Assembly: GCA_900320045.1 (NCBI GenBank)
Contig: ONQT01000040.1
Coordinates: 1 to 34,264, forward strand
Source of the DNA: an uncultured Prevotellaceae bacterium
GTDB lineage: Bacteria > Bacteroidota > Bacteroidia > Bacteroidales > Bacteroidaceae
DNA length: 34,264 nucleotides
Direction of reading: 5' to 3'
The first letter of the stretch is position 1. Each line of letters starts with the position of its first letter. Positions 8,293 to 15,628 of the stretch are shown piece by piece. Below the pieces are notes generated by a model. That model saw only the letters and a list, made by a program, of their open reading frames with translations. It was not told the DNA's origin and searched no databases. The translations under genes were made by a program, and so were the position numbers.

Positions 8293-9201
8293 ATGGAAGA
8301 AAAAGTAAAACAGAACTCAGTAAAAGCATGGGTACTTGCCGCACGGCCAAAGACTTTGGCGGGTGCCCTGATTCCGGTATTGATAGGATTATCGCTGGCA
8401 TGGACTGATGCCCGTGAATATGGCGATTGGGCCTTCAGCTGGTCGGCGGCAATAATTTGCGTCATATTTGCCATTATCATGCAAATAGACGCTAATTTCA
8501 TCAATGACTTCTTCGATTACGCTCGCGGCAATGACGATGCTGAAACGCGCTTAGGGCCGTTGAGAGCTTGTACGCAAGGATGGGTCAAGATTGATTCCAT
8601 GAAACGGGCTATTGCCCTGACGACCTGTGCAGCTTGTATAGTTGGACTGCCCTTGGTGTGGTTCGGAGGCCTGGAGATGATTGCAGTTGGTATTGCCTGT
8701 GTACTGTTCTGTTTTCTCTATACCACTCACCTCTCTTATATCGGTATGGGCGATTTGCTCGTATTCGTTTTCTTCGGTATCATTCCCGTCTGCATCACTT
8801 ATTACGTACAGTTGCACACCTTTACCTGGCAAGTTTTTGTGGCTTCCGTGGCTTGCGGTGCCGTGGTGGACTGCCTGCTTATTGTCAATAATTACCGAGA
8901 CCGCGACAATGACAAGCGCGACGGAAAAATGACATTGGTCGTCAAACTGGGGGAAAAAGCATCAGAATGGACCTATTTGTCCATGGGAGTCTTTGCCGTA
9001 TTAGCAGGCATTATCTTCTGGGCTAACGGCCATATTCTTGGTTTCCTTTTGCCTTTTATCTACCTTGCAATACACGTTTTAACATGGCAGAAGATGTGCC
9101 GTATTCACGAAGGACGCGAACTGAACATCTGTCTGGCCGAGACAGCACGAAATATGCTTATTTACGGAATTCTGGTTTCGATAGGTGTGCTCTTGATATA
9201 A
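8293..9201 (+). CDS. menA: 1,4-dihydroxy-2-naphthoate polyprenyltransferase
   Basis: 302 residues from the ATG at 8293 (MEEKVKQNSVKAWVLAARPK). The frame is open upstream, but earlier ATGs lie in or before the promoter. No alternative start exists between 8293 and the conserved AWVLAARPKTL. MenA joins a polyprenyl chain to dihydroxynaphthoate in the inner membrane, the next-to-last step of menaquinone synthesis. The UbiA-family prenyl-diphosphate motif is NDFFDYARGNDD at residues 71-82, followed by ETRLGPLRA. The second Asp-rich motif is NNYRDRDNDKRDGK. About eight or nine hydrophobic helices are evident. The methyltransferase for the following step (menG/ubiE) is at 12282. Its stop is only two bases from the stop of the convergent 51-residue membrane-protein gene. 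Confidence 0.95.
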   Translation: MEEKVKQNSVKAWVLAARPKTLAGALIPVLIGLSLAWTDAREYGDWAFSWSAAIICVIFAIIMQIDANFINDFFDYARGNDDAETRLGPLRACTQGWVKIDSMKRAIALTTCAACIVGLPLVWFGGLEMIAVGIACVLFCFLYTTHLSYIGMGDLLVFVFFGIIPVCITYYVQLHTFTWQVFVASVACGAVVDCLLIVNNYRDRDNDKRDGKMTLVVKLGEKASEWTYLSMGVFAVLAGIIFWANGHILGFLLPFIYLAIHVLTWQKMCRIHEGRELNICLAETARNMLIYGILVSIGVLLI

Positions 9202-9203
9202 CT

Positions 9204-9359
9204 TCAGGCTATGTACTGAAAATAGATGAAGGCAGCAGCAGCCAACAGCACCAACAGCACAATCGACTTGACAAGGCATGACACCAATTTCTTGGCAGCA
9301 ATAACACCGATGATAATCAGGGCTAAAATAGCAATATAATAAGTGATATTATCAGGCAT
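9204..9359 (-). CDS. 51-residue membrane protein, unknown function
   Basis: A short ORF reading leftward from an ATG at 9359 (MPDNITYYIAILALIIIGV) to TGA at 9204-9206. It has two hydrophobic stretches, about residues 7-21 and 33-50, split by a short basic loop (AAKKLVSCLVKS). This suggests a two-helix hairpin in the inner membrane with the basic loop in the cytoplasm. It starts 15 bases after the stop of the RluA-type gene on the same strand, so it is probably the second gene of that transcript. It faces menA end to end with a two-base gap. I do not recognise a family. The clean membrane pattern, tight fit and absence of any overlapping gene support it as real. Confidence 0.7.
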   Translation of the reverse strand: MPDNITYYIAILALIIIGVIAAKKLVSCLVKSIVLLVLLAAAAFIYFQYIA

Positions 9360-9374
9360 AATGAACGTGTTTTC

Positions 9375-10265
9375 TTACTTAAATAAATGTTTGAACGAAG
9401 CAGGTATAACTGTCTCGAATTCCATCGGTTGACGAGTTACTGGGTGATAGAAGCAAAGTAGGAAGGCATGCAGGCAGAGACGATCAATAGGATTGTCACC
9501 GTTACCATACTTCGGATCGCCGCAAACAGGATGTCCCATATCGGCAGCATGCACACGAATCTGGTTCTTGCGACCGGTCTCCAAGCGGAACTCCACCAGA
9601 GAGTGTTCTGTGGTACGAGCCAAAGTATAAAAATGTGTAATGGCCAGTTTTCCACCGTTATCGACGGGAGACGAATATGTAATATAGGCTTTATTGTCTT
9701 TCAGCCAGTTTTGTATCGTGCCTTCATTCTCTTCCATTTCGCCGGACAATACAGCTACATAGCGGCGGTCATATACAATCTGGTGCCAATTGTGCTCTAA
9801 TATCTGCTCTGTATCCATGTCCTTGGCATAAACCATCAGTCCGGAAGTGTCCCTGTCCAGACGATGAACCACATGAGCCGTACAGTTCTGGTGCGATTTC
9901 TTAAAATAGTCATCGAGCACACTCTTGACGTTGAGCGACGAGTGACCAGCCGCCATTGACAAGATACCCGGCTGTTTCTCAATGACAATGAGCCAGCGGT
10001 CTTCATAGACAATCTTGACATAACGGCTGCGGAACGGCTGCTGATTGCGCTTGGTCTTCGACACAGCCACCTTCATCCCGGGCTTTAGCGGAAAGTCAAA
10101 CTGGGTCACGGTCTTGCCATTGACACGAATTCCCTGGCCTTGAAGCGTCTGCTTAATCTTGGTGCGCGACTGCTTCACATGGGACAACAGAAACTCCAGC
10201 AAAGGCTGTTCCTCATGAACCTCAAGGTGCTCGTATTCACCCTGTGAATTTGTATTGTATCTCAT
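9375..10265 (-). CDS. RluA-family 23S rRNA/tRNA pseudouridine synthase
   Basis: 296 residues from the ATG at 10265 (MRYNTNSQGEYEHLEV). The in-frame ATG at 10277 falls inside the -7 promoter element and is rejected. Residues about 15-70 form an S4-like RNA-binding domain (QSRTKIKQTLQGQGIRVNG). The catalytic domain carries HRLDRDTSGLMVYAK, with the catalytic Asp near residue 137. Later motifs are RKNQIRVHAADMGHPVCGD and LCLHAF. The enzyme converts selected uridines in rRNA or tRNA to pseudouridine; the exact target (RluD-like or other) cannot be decided. It is divergent from phoH and followed by the small membrane-protein gene. Confidence 0.93.
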   Translation of the reverse strand: MRYNTNSQGEYEHLEVHEEQPLLEFLLSHVKQSRTKIKQTLQGQGIRVNGKTVTQFDFPLKPGMKVAVSKTKRNQQPFRSRYVKIVYEDRWLIVIEKQPGILSMAAGHSSLNVKSVLDDYFKKSHQNCTAHVVHRLDRDTSGLMVYAKDMDTEQILEHNWHQIVYDRRYVAVLSGEMEENEGTIQNWLKDNKAYITYSSPVDNGGKLAITHFYTLARTTEHSLVEFRLETGRKNQIRVHAADMGHPVCGDPKYGNGDNPIDRLCLHAFLLCFYHPVTRQPMEFETVIPASFKHLFK

Positions 10266-10274
10266 AATTGGGTG

Positions 10275-10282
10275 CAAAATTA
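10275..10282 (-). promoter_or_regulatory. -7 promoter element for the RluA-type gene
   Basis: The plus strand reads CAAAATTA, which is TAATTTTG on the minus strand, preceded there by TTTTTTCG and followed by CACC. Nine bases separate it from the ATG at 10265, giving a very short leader. There is no TTTG at -33. Confidence 0.55.
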
Positions 10283-10300
10283 CGAAAAAATGCGTAAAAA

Positions 10301-10323
10301 GTGCCCAACGGCACCATTTTTTT
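10301..10323 (+). terminator. intrinsic-terminator-like hairpin in the divergent rluA/phoH spacer
   Basis: Arms GTGCC (10301-10305) and GGCAC (10310-10314) enclose loop CAAC. A run of seven T follows at 10317-10323, and five A precede it, so it could work in both directions. It stands about 10 bases upstream of the phoH -33 position, where no coding transcript is expected to end. Confidence 0.5.
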
Positions 10324-10333
10324 CACTTTTCAC

Positions 10334-10364
10334 TTTTCCCTTTATCCTTTTTTTCGTATCTTTG
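10334..10364 (+). promoter_or_regulatory. phoH promoter
   Basis: The -7 element TATCTTTG (10357-10364) is preceded by TTTCG and followed by CACCC. A -33-like TTTT lies at 10334-10337 with the usual 19-base spacer. The GTG start of phoH is 23 bases downstream. It probably drives at least phoH and purC. Confidence 0.65.
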
Positions 10365-10387
10365 CACCCACTTATAAAATAAAGTAC

Positions 10388-11353
10388 GTGATAGAGAAGC
10401 ATTTTGTATTAGAGGATATCGATCCCGTTGTGTTCTACGGAACGGGCAACCAACATCTGCAAATGATGCGGGCATTATACCCTAAACTACGCATTGTTGC
10501 CCGTGACAATGTGATGCGCATCCTGGGTGATGAAGAACAAATGGCCGCTTTCGAGGAAGCTGCCGAAAAGATGCGTCAGCATGTGCTTAAATTCAACGCC
10601 TTAAAAGAAGAGGACATTCTTGACATTGTAAAGGGACGTCGTACAAACGACGATGTGCCTGACGGCGTGTTGGTTTACACCATGTCCGGACGTGCCATCA
10701 AAGCCCGCTCAGAGAATCAGCAGCTTTTGATTGATGCCTATAATGATAACGACATGATATTCGCCGTCGGTCCTGCCGGAACGGGTAAGACATATCTCAG
10801 CATCGCGCTGGCTGTCAAGGCCCTGAAGGAGAAGACAGCAAAGAAAATCATCCTCTCACGCCCTGCCGTTGAAGCCGGCGAGAAGCTCGGTTTCCTGCCG
10901 GGAGACATGAAGGACAAGATTGATCCTTACCTGCAGCCGCTCTACGACGCCTTGGAAGACATGCTGCCTCAGGCCAAGCTGCAGGAGATGATGGAACATC
11001 ACGTCATACAAATTGCTCCTTTAGCTTTTATGAGGGGACGAACATTGAGCGATGCCGTGGTTATCCTAGATGAAGCGCAGAACACCACCCCTCAGCAATT
11101 GCGCATGTTTTTGACCCGCATGGGTTGGAATACGAAGATGATAGTGACAGGTGACACCTCCCAGATAGACCTCCCCAAGTCACAGAAGTCGGGACTCATT
11201 GAAGCCTTGGAGATTCTGAAGGGTATCAGGGGTATCGGCTTTGTTCACCTGGGACAGAAGGACATTGTGCGCCACAAACTGGTGACGCGTATTGTCAATG
11301 CTTACGAACAAAACGACAAAATACATAAAGATGAAAGCATTAACAAAGACTGA
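10388..11353 (+). CDS. phoH: PhoH-family ATPase
   Basis: 321 residues from a GTG at 10388. The frame is open further upstream, but that part covers the promoter. Family members start with a motif like [17 protein letters not shown], which begins exactly here. The P-loop GPAGTGKT is at residues 128-135, followed by the Walker B region [16 protein letters not shown] and a conserved [13 protein letters not shown]. PhoH-like proteins are cytoplasmic ATPases linked to phosphate starvation and RNA metabolism; the bacterial role is poorly defined, with a link to YbeY in some genomes. It is first in a long same-strand run, and its last 23 bases overlap purC. Confidence 0.93.
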   Translation: MIEKHFVLEDIDPVVFYGTGNQHLQMMRALYPKLRIVARDNVMRILGDEEQMAAFEEAAEKMRQHVLKFNALKEEDILDIVKGRRTNDDVPDGVLVYTMSGRAIKARSENQQLLIDAYNDNDMIFAVGPAGTGKTYLSIALAVKALKEKTAKKIILSRPAVEAGEKLGFLPGDMKDKIDPYLQPLYDALEDMLPQAKLQEMMEHHVIQIAPLAFMRGRTLSDAVVILDEAQNTTPQQLRMFLTRMGWNTKMIVTGDTSQIDLPKSQKSGLIEALEILKGIRGIGFVHLGQKDIVRHKLVTRIVNAYEQNDKIHKDESINKD

Positions 11354-12278
11354 CTTCAACTTTGAAGGACAAAAGAGTGTGTACCACGGAAAGGTACGCG
11401 ATGTGTACAACATCAACGACGACCTGATGGTCATGGTAGCAACAGACCGTATTTCGGCCTTTGACGTCATTCTGCCCAAGGGTATTCCCTACAAAGGACA
11501 GGTACTGAACCAGATTGCTGCCAAGTTCCTGGATGCCACTACCGACATCTGTCCTAACTGGAAACTGGCTACGCCCGACCCCATGGTGACTGTCGGTTTG
11601 AAGTGCGAGGGTTTCCGTGTGGAAATGATTATCCGCAGCATCCTCACGGGTTCTGCCTGGCGTGAATACAAGAACGGCTGCCGCGAGCTGTGCGGTGTCA
11701 AGTTGCCCGATGGTATGAAGGAGAACGAGCGTTTCCCCGAACCCATCATCACCCCGACCACGAAGGCTGACGAAGGCCATGATATGAACATCTCGAAAGA
11801 GGAAATCATTGCCCAGGGACTGGTATCGGCAGAAGACTATGCAGTCATGGAAGACTACACACGAAAGATTTTTGCCCGCGGTCAGGAGATTGCCGCCAAG
11901 CGTGGCCTGATTCTCGTCGACACCAAGTATGAGTTCGGCAAGCGCGACGGAAAGGTGTATCTCATCGACGAGATTCATACCCCCGACAGCAGCCGTTACT
12001 TCTATGCTGACGGCTACGAGGAGAAGTTGGCTAAGGGTGAGCCCCAGCGCCAGCTGTCCAAGGAGTTCGTGCGTCAGTGGCTCATTGAGCACAACTTCAT
12101 GAACGAGCCTGGTCAGAAGATGCCCGAAATTACCGATGCCTATGCTGAAAGCGTCAGCGAACGCTACATTGAGCTCTATGAGCACATCACCGGCGAGCGT
12201 TTTGAGAAGGCTGCCGCAAGCGAAGACTTGGCAGCCCGCATTGAGAAAAATGTCAGCGCCTATCTGAAAACCAGATAA
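11331..12278 (+). CDS. purC: phosphoribosylaminoimidazole-succinocarboxamide synthase
   Basis: 315 residues from the ATG at 11331 ([20 protein letters not shown]). The upstream ATG at 11292 lies deep inside phoH and is rejected. PurC joins aspartate to CAIR with ATP in de novo purine synthesis. Visible motifs include [20 protein letters not shown] near the start, [17 protein letters not shown], and the signatures [11 protein letters not shown] and [12 protein letters not shown]. The 315-residue form is the longer version used by Bacteroidetes and eukaryotes compared with about 240 in E. coli. The start overlaps the phoH end by 23 bases, and the ubiE/menG start follows the stop by three bases. 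purM, another purine gene, lies further along the same strand. Confidence 0.96.
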   Translation: MKALTKTDFNFEGQKSVYHGKVRDVYNINDDLMVMVATDRISAFDVILPKGIPYKGQVLNQIAAKFLDATTDICPNWKLATPDPMVTVGLKCEGFRVEMIIRSILTGSAWREYKNGCRELCGVKLPDGMKENERFPEPIITPTTKADEGHDMNISKEEIIAQGLVSAEDYAVMEDYTRKIFARGQEIAAKRGLILVDTKYEFGKRDGKVYLIDEIHTPDSSRYFYADGYEEKLAKGEPQRQLSKEFVRQWLIEHNFMNEPGQKMPEITDAYAESVSERYIELYEHITGERFEKAAASEDLAARIEKNVSAYLKTR

Positions 12279-12281
12279 ACC

Positions 12282-13016
12282 ATGTATTTACAAGAGACGA
12301 TAAAGCCCTATAACCAGGACGCTACGAAAACGCAGCAAGTGGAGGCGATGTTCGACAACATTGCTTCCACCTACGATACGCTGAACCATCGTCTCTCATG
12401 GAACATTGACCGTTATTGGCGCAAGAAGGCCATCAAGCGGTTGGCTGCCCATGCACCGAAGAAGATACTCGACATCGCCACCGGCACAGGCGACTTTGCC
12501 ATACAGGCCTGTCAGCAATTGCCCGAGGTACAAATCACAGCAGTAGACATTAGCGAAGGTATGATGCAGGTAGGCCGCCAGAAAGTCAAGGAAAAAGGTC
12601 TGCAGCAGCATATCCACTTTGAGCGCGAGGACTGTACAGCACTATCCTACCCCGACAATACGTTCGATGCAATCACAACCGCTTTTGGCATTCGAAACTT
12701 TGCCAGTCTTGACAAAGGTCTGGAGGAAATGTGCCGAGTGCTTCGCCCGGGAGGACAGTTGTGTATTCTTGAATTGACCCAACCCATGTCATTCCCCATG
12801 CGACAACTGTTTCACATCTATTCCCATACGGTATTGCCTCTTTACGGTCGTCTCATATCCAAGGATACTGAGGCCTACTCTTATCTGACAAAGACCATTG
12901 AGGCTTTCCCCCAAGGAGAGCGCATGATGAACATTCTCCGTCAAGCCGGTTTCCGGGAGACAGCATTCCAACGACTTACCTTAGGTATCTGCACACTCTA
13001 TTTTGCAACCAAATAA
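12282..13016 (+). CDS. ubiE: demethylmenaquinone methyltransferase
   Basis: 244 residues, ATG at 12282 ([20 protein letters not shown]). It methylates demethylmenaquinone with S-adenosylmethionine, the final step of menaquinone synthesis; the gene is also called menG. The SAM-binding motif [12 protein letters not shown] is at about residues 62-73, with [15 protein letters not shown] next. Family signatures are [16 protein letters not shown] near the N-terminus and [16 protein letters not shown] with [10 protein letters not shown] in the C-terminal half. Ubiquinone is not expected in Bacteroidetes, so the menaquinone role is inferred; menA in the same window agrees. It sits three bases after purC and is followed by aroE after 12 bases. 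Confidence 0.95.
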   Translation: MYLQETIKPYNQDATKTQQVEAMFDNIASTYDTLNHRLSWNIDRYWRKKAIKRLAAHAPKKILDIATGTGDFAIQACQQLPEVQITAVDISEGMMQVGRQKVKEKGLQQHIHFEREDCTALSYPDNTFDAITTAFGIRNFASLDKGLEEMCRVLRPGGQLCILELTQPMSFPMRQLFHIYSHTVLPLYGRLISKDTEAYSYLTKTIEAFPQGERMMNILRQAGFRETAFQRLTLGICTLYFATK

Positions 13017-13028
13017 ACATTAACGATT

Positions 13029-13775
13029 ATGGATAAATACGGACTTATCGGTTTCCCGCTTGGACATTCGTTCTCCATCAGTTATTTTAACCAGAAGTTT
13101 CAGGACGAAGGCATTGATGCTATTTACGAGAATTACGAGATTCCCACCATTGATGCACTCTATGAGGTGTTGGGTTCTAATCCGAACCTTCGTGGACTGA
13201 ATGTCACCATTCCTTATAAAGAAAAGGTAATGCCATTCCTTGACAACGTGTCCCCTGAAGCCCGTGCCATCGGCGCTGTGAACGTCATCCGTGTTACTCA
13301 CGAGGGCAACGATATCAAGTTGAAGGGATATAATAGCGACGTCATCGGATTTACCAAGAGTATCGAGCCTATGCTGGAGAAGAAATGGCATAAGAAGGCG
13401 CTGATTCTTGGAACAGGAGGTGCGTCTAAGGCTATTGACTACGGACTGCGCAATCTTGGATTGGAAACGGTTTTCGTCAGCCGATATCAACGTGAGGGCA
13501 CTATCCAGTATAAGAGCATCACACCCGAGATTGTCAAGGAATACAATGTGATCGTCAACTGTACGCCTGTCGGCATGTATCCCAAGACAGAAGTATGTCC
13601 TGACCTGCCTTACGAGGCTATGGATCAGCATACCATTCTCTACGACCTCATCTATAACCCGGACGAGACGCTGTTCATGAAGCGTGGTGCACAATATGGT
13701 GCACAGACTAAGAACGGTCTTGAAATGCTTCTCCTGCAGGCGTTTGCCTCCTGGGAGTTTTGGCACGAGAAATAA
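13029..13775 (+). CDS. aroE: shikimate dehydrogenase
   Basis: 248 residues, slightly short for the family (about 270). It reduces 3-dehydroshikimate with NADPH on the way to chorismate. Shikimate-binding residues are visible in YGLIGFPLGHSFS (Ser14, Ser16). The catalytic lysine is in NVTIPYKEKV (Lys64), with the partner Asp104 in GYNSDVIGF. The nucleotide loop is ILGTGGASKAI, and CTPVGMYP and NGLEMLLLQA complete the pattern. The NADP-binding loop reads SRYQREG instead of the common NRT form. It is 12 bases after ubiE and precedes a hairpin and the TPM gene. Confidence 0.95.
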   Translation: MDKYGLIGFPLGHSFSISYFNQKFQDEGIDAIYENYEIPTIDALYEVLGSNPNLRGLNVTIPYKEKVMPFLDNVSPEARAIGAVNVIRVTHEGNDIKLKGYNSDVIGFTKSIEPMLEKKWHKKALILGTGGASKAIDYGLRNLGLETVFVSRYQREGTIQYKSITPEIVKEYNVIVNCTPVGMYPKTEVCPDLPYEAMDQHTILYDLIYNPDETLFMKRGAQYGAQTKNGLEMLLLQAFASWEFWHEK

Positions 13776-13780
13776 AAGGA

Positions 13781-13801
13781 TCCAGTGGTTCCGCCACTGG
13801 A
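13781..13801. repeat. intergenic perfect hairpin, TTCNG-loop family
   Basis: Eight-base arms TCCAGTGG and CCACTGGA enclose the loop TTCCG, between the stop of aroE and the start of the TPM gene. No T-run follows, so a simple intrinsic terminator is unlikely. The core GG-TTCCG-CC is shared with hairpins at 5002-5055 and 15595-15615, while the outer stem bases differ and compensate. Confidence 0.75.
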
Positions 13802-13814
13802 ATAATGTGTTAAT

Positions 13815-14912
13815 ATGACCTACCTCGAGCAAGTCAATCAACTCACAAGTCAGTACAACGAAGCCATCCGAGCCTTGGAGGATTCGTACAACTGGGAGAA
13901 CACCCAAGCAGGGTGGAATCTGACTTCGTCGTATCTGGCAAAGCAGTATTCGAATAAATATGATGTCTTGGCTCGTGAATATCATCAGAAGCACCACCTG
14001 CTGTTAGAATCCTATAAAATCAGTCATCCCGAATGGGCCAAGAGGCGCCGCATTTGGGGCTGGGCATTCGTCGTAGGCGTCATCTTGATGATGGGCAGCT
14101 GTATTTTTCAATTGCCTGCAGAGGATAGCTCACCGATAGCCCAAACTATAGGTGATACGGAGGAACGCTACTGGAATGCCGAAAACATTCCAATGCCTCA
14201 CTTGCAGGATGCCAACCAATACGTCTCCAATCCGGACCATGTACTAACGCAGTCAACGGTTGACGAGATGAACATGACGCTGAAACGGCTGGACACAGAG
14301 TTGGGCATTGAATCGGTCGTCATTGTTGTCAATCGTATTGAGAATGACGACCCGTTCCGCATGGCGCAGGACGTAGGTAATAAATATGGTGTAGGACGCG
14401 GTGACCGAGGACTGATGGTTGTTGTCGGATACCAAGACCATAGTGTCAATATCTCGCCTGGTCGGGCTTTGGAAGCGGACCTGACAGATGCTGAGTGCCA
14501 CAGGCTTGAACAACAATATGTTGTTCCGGCCATGAGACAGGAAATGCCAGACAGCGCGATGCTCTACCTGACGGCGGCCATCTACTCCACCTTGCAAAAG
14601 AAAGAGTTGCCCGTGATGTCGCTCAGTAGTCAGAGCGACGACATAGACGACGAGATTGCAGCCATCATCGGTGTCTATCTGCTGTTGCTCATTGCTTGGA
14701 GCATCTTATTCCTTCGCTTGAACCGTAAATATCATTGGTTAGGACTCCTCGGAGCCGTACCCTTATTGGCCAATCCGTTCTATACCGAGTCACCCAGTTC
14801 CTTTGGAGGAGGTGGCTTCGGCGGTGGAAGCAGCGGTGGCGGAGGAGGCTTCAGCGGAGGCTCCTTCGGCGGAGGCTCCTTTGGCGGAGGCGGCGCCACC
14901 TCACGATGGTAA
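13815..14912 (+). CDS. TPM-domain membrane protein with Gly-rich tail
   Basis: 365 residues. Order: a helical, probably coiled-coil N-terminal part at 1-76 (LTSQYNEAIRALEDSYNWEN), a transmembrane helix at about 80-98, a TPM domain at about 115-262, a second membrane helix at about 281-301, and a Gly/Ser/Phe-rich tail at 329-362. The TPM domain shows ADLTDAECHRLEQQYVVPAM and RGDRGLMVVVGYQDHSVNIS. The TPM fold (YgcG/Psb32/TLP18.3) is linked to quality control of membrane proteins and photosystems, and its gene commonly neighbours lemA, as here. With two helices, the TPM part would face the periplasm. The helical part ahead of the first membrane segment replaces the usual signal peptide. Confidence 0.88.
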   Translation: MTYLEQVNQLTSQYNEAIRALEDSYNWENTQAGWNLTSSYLAKQYSNKYDVLAREYHQKHHLLLESYKISHPEWAKRRRIWGWAFVVGVILMMGSCIFQLPAEDSSPIAQTIGDTEERYWNAENIPMPHLQDANQYVSNPDHVLTQSTVDEMNMTLKRLDTELGIESVVIVVNRIENDDPFRMAQDVGNKYGVGRGDRGLMVVVGYQDHSVNISPGRALEADLTDAECHRLEQQYVVPAMRQEMPDSAMLYLTAAIYSTLQKKELPVMSLSSQSDDIDDEIAAIIGVYLLLLIAWSILFLRLNRKYHWLGLLGAVPLLANPFYTESPSSFGGGGFGGGSSGGGGGFSGGSFGGGSFGGGGATSRW

Positions 14913-14916
14913 CCAA

Positions 14917-14979
14917 CCCATAACACCCATTAGCCCCATCGAACCCATTTGACCCATAAGACCCATTAGACCCATAATA
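14917..14979. repeat. 9-base tandem repeat CCCATNNNN, seven copies
   Basis: CCCAT recurs at 14917, 14926, 14935, 14944, 14953, 14962 and 14971, exactly nine bases apart. The four spacer bases vary (AACA, TAGC, CGAA, TTGA, AAGA, TAGA, AATA). It fills most of the spacer between the TPM gene and lemA and ends 19 bases before the lemA ATG. The fixed CCCAT with variable spacers is unlike a simple slipped microsatellite. Confidence 0.85.
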
Positions 14980-14997
14980 ATTAAAAAGAATAATAAT

Positions 14998-15585
14998 ATG
15001 AAACTGAACAAAACACTTATCGGAATTATCGCAGCAGTCGTCATTATTGGCGGTTGGGCTGTCAGTTCTTACAACTCCATGGTTGGCGAGCAGGAGAAGG
15101 CTACCACTGCACTGGCTAACCTCCAGTCTACTTACCAGCGTCGCGCCGACCTCATTCCCAACTTGGTTGAGACCGTCAAGGGCTATGCTGCCCATGAGAA
15201 GCAAACACTGGAGGATGTCGTCGCCGCCCGCAGCAAGGCTACGCAAGTAACGCTGGATCCCGCCAACATGACTCCCGAGAAGCTGAAGGAGTTCCAGCAG
15301 GCACAGGGTGAGCTGGGTGCTGCTCTGGGGCGACTGATTGCCATCCAGGAGAACTACCCCGACCTGAAGGCCAACGAGAACTTCCGCGACCTGCAGGTGC
15401 AGTTGGAAGGCACCGAGAACCGCATCAACGAGGCTCGCAACAGCTATAATAAGACCATCCAGGAGTACAACACTTCCATCCGCAAGTTCCCCAGGAACAT
15501 CTTTGCCGGTATGTTCGGTTTCTCAACGATGGACAAGTTCGAGGCCGAGGCTGGCGCCGAGAAAGCCCCGCAGGTTAAATTCTAA
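14998..15585 (+). CDS. lemA: LemA family protein
   Basis: 195 residues. One N-terminal membrane helix at about 7-24 (LIGIIAAVVIIGGWAVSSYN) is followed by the helical LemA domain. That domain carries YQRRADLIPNLVETVKGYA and ENRINEARNSYNKTIQEYN, and AGMFGF near the end. The helix is an uncleaved anchor with the rest outside the cytoplasm or facing the periplasm. LemA proteins have no settled biochemical function, but the gene regularly sits next to TPM-domain genes. It follows the 9-base repeat, so the repeat lies in its leader if it is co-transcribed with the TPM gene. Confidence 0.95.
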   Translation: MKLNKTLIGIIAAVVIIGGWAVSSYNSMVGEQEKATTALANLQSTYQRRADLIPNLVETVKGYAAHEKQTLEDVVAARSKATQVTLDPANMTPEKLKEFQQAQGELGAALGRLIAIQENYPDLKANENFRDLQVQLEGTENRINEARNSYNKTIQEYNTSIRKFPRNIFAGMFGFSTMDKFEAEAGAEKAPQVKF

Positions 15586-15594
15586 ATAACTGTT

Positions 15595-15615
15595 CGTTAC
15601 GGTTCTGCCGCAACG
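15595..15615. repeat. intergenic hairpin, TTCNG-loop family
   Basis: Arms CGTTACGG (15595-15602) and CCGCAACG (15608-15615) pair with one A-C mismatch around the loop TTCTG. It lies 13 bases before the purM ATG. The core GG-TTCTG-CC matches the hairpins at 5002-5055 and 13781-13801. No T-run follows. Confidence 0.6.
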
Positions 15616-15628
15616 TTTCCCCAAGATT

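Noticed and set aside
11340-12185. 281-residue open frame on the minus strand
   Set aside because: It is a shadow of purC, whose signatures cover the same bases.
13020-13997. 325-residue open frame on the minus strand over aroE and the start of the TPM gene
   Set aside because: Both plus-strand genes have clear family motifs there, and the antisense product has none.
14735-14923. Arg-rich plus-strand frame over the Gly-rich tail of the TPM gene
   Set aside because: It is a frame shadow of the GGC/GGA-rich tail; the Gly-rich DNA is coding low complexity, not a separate repeat element.
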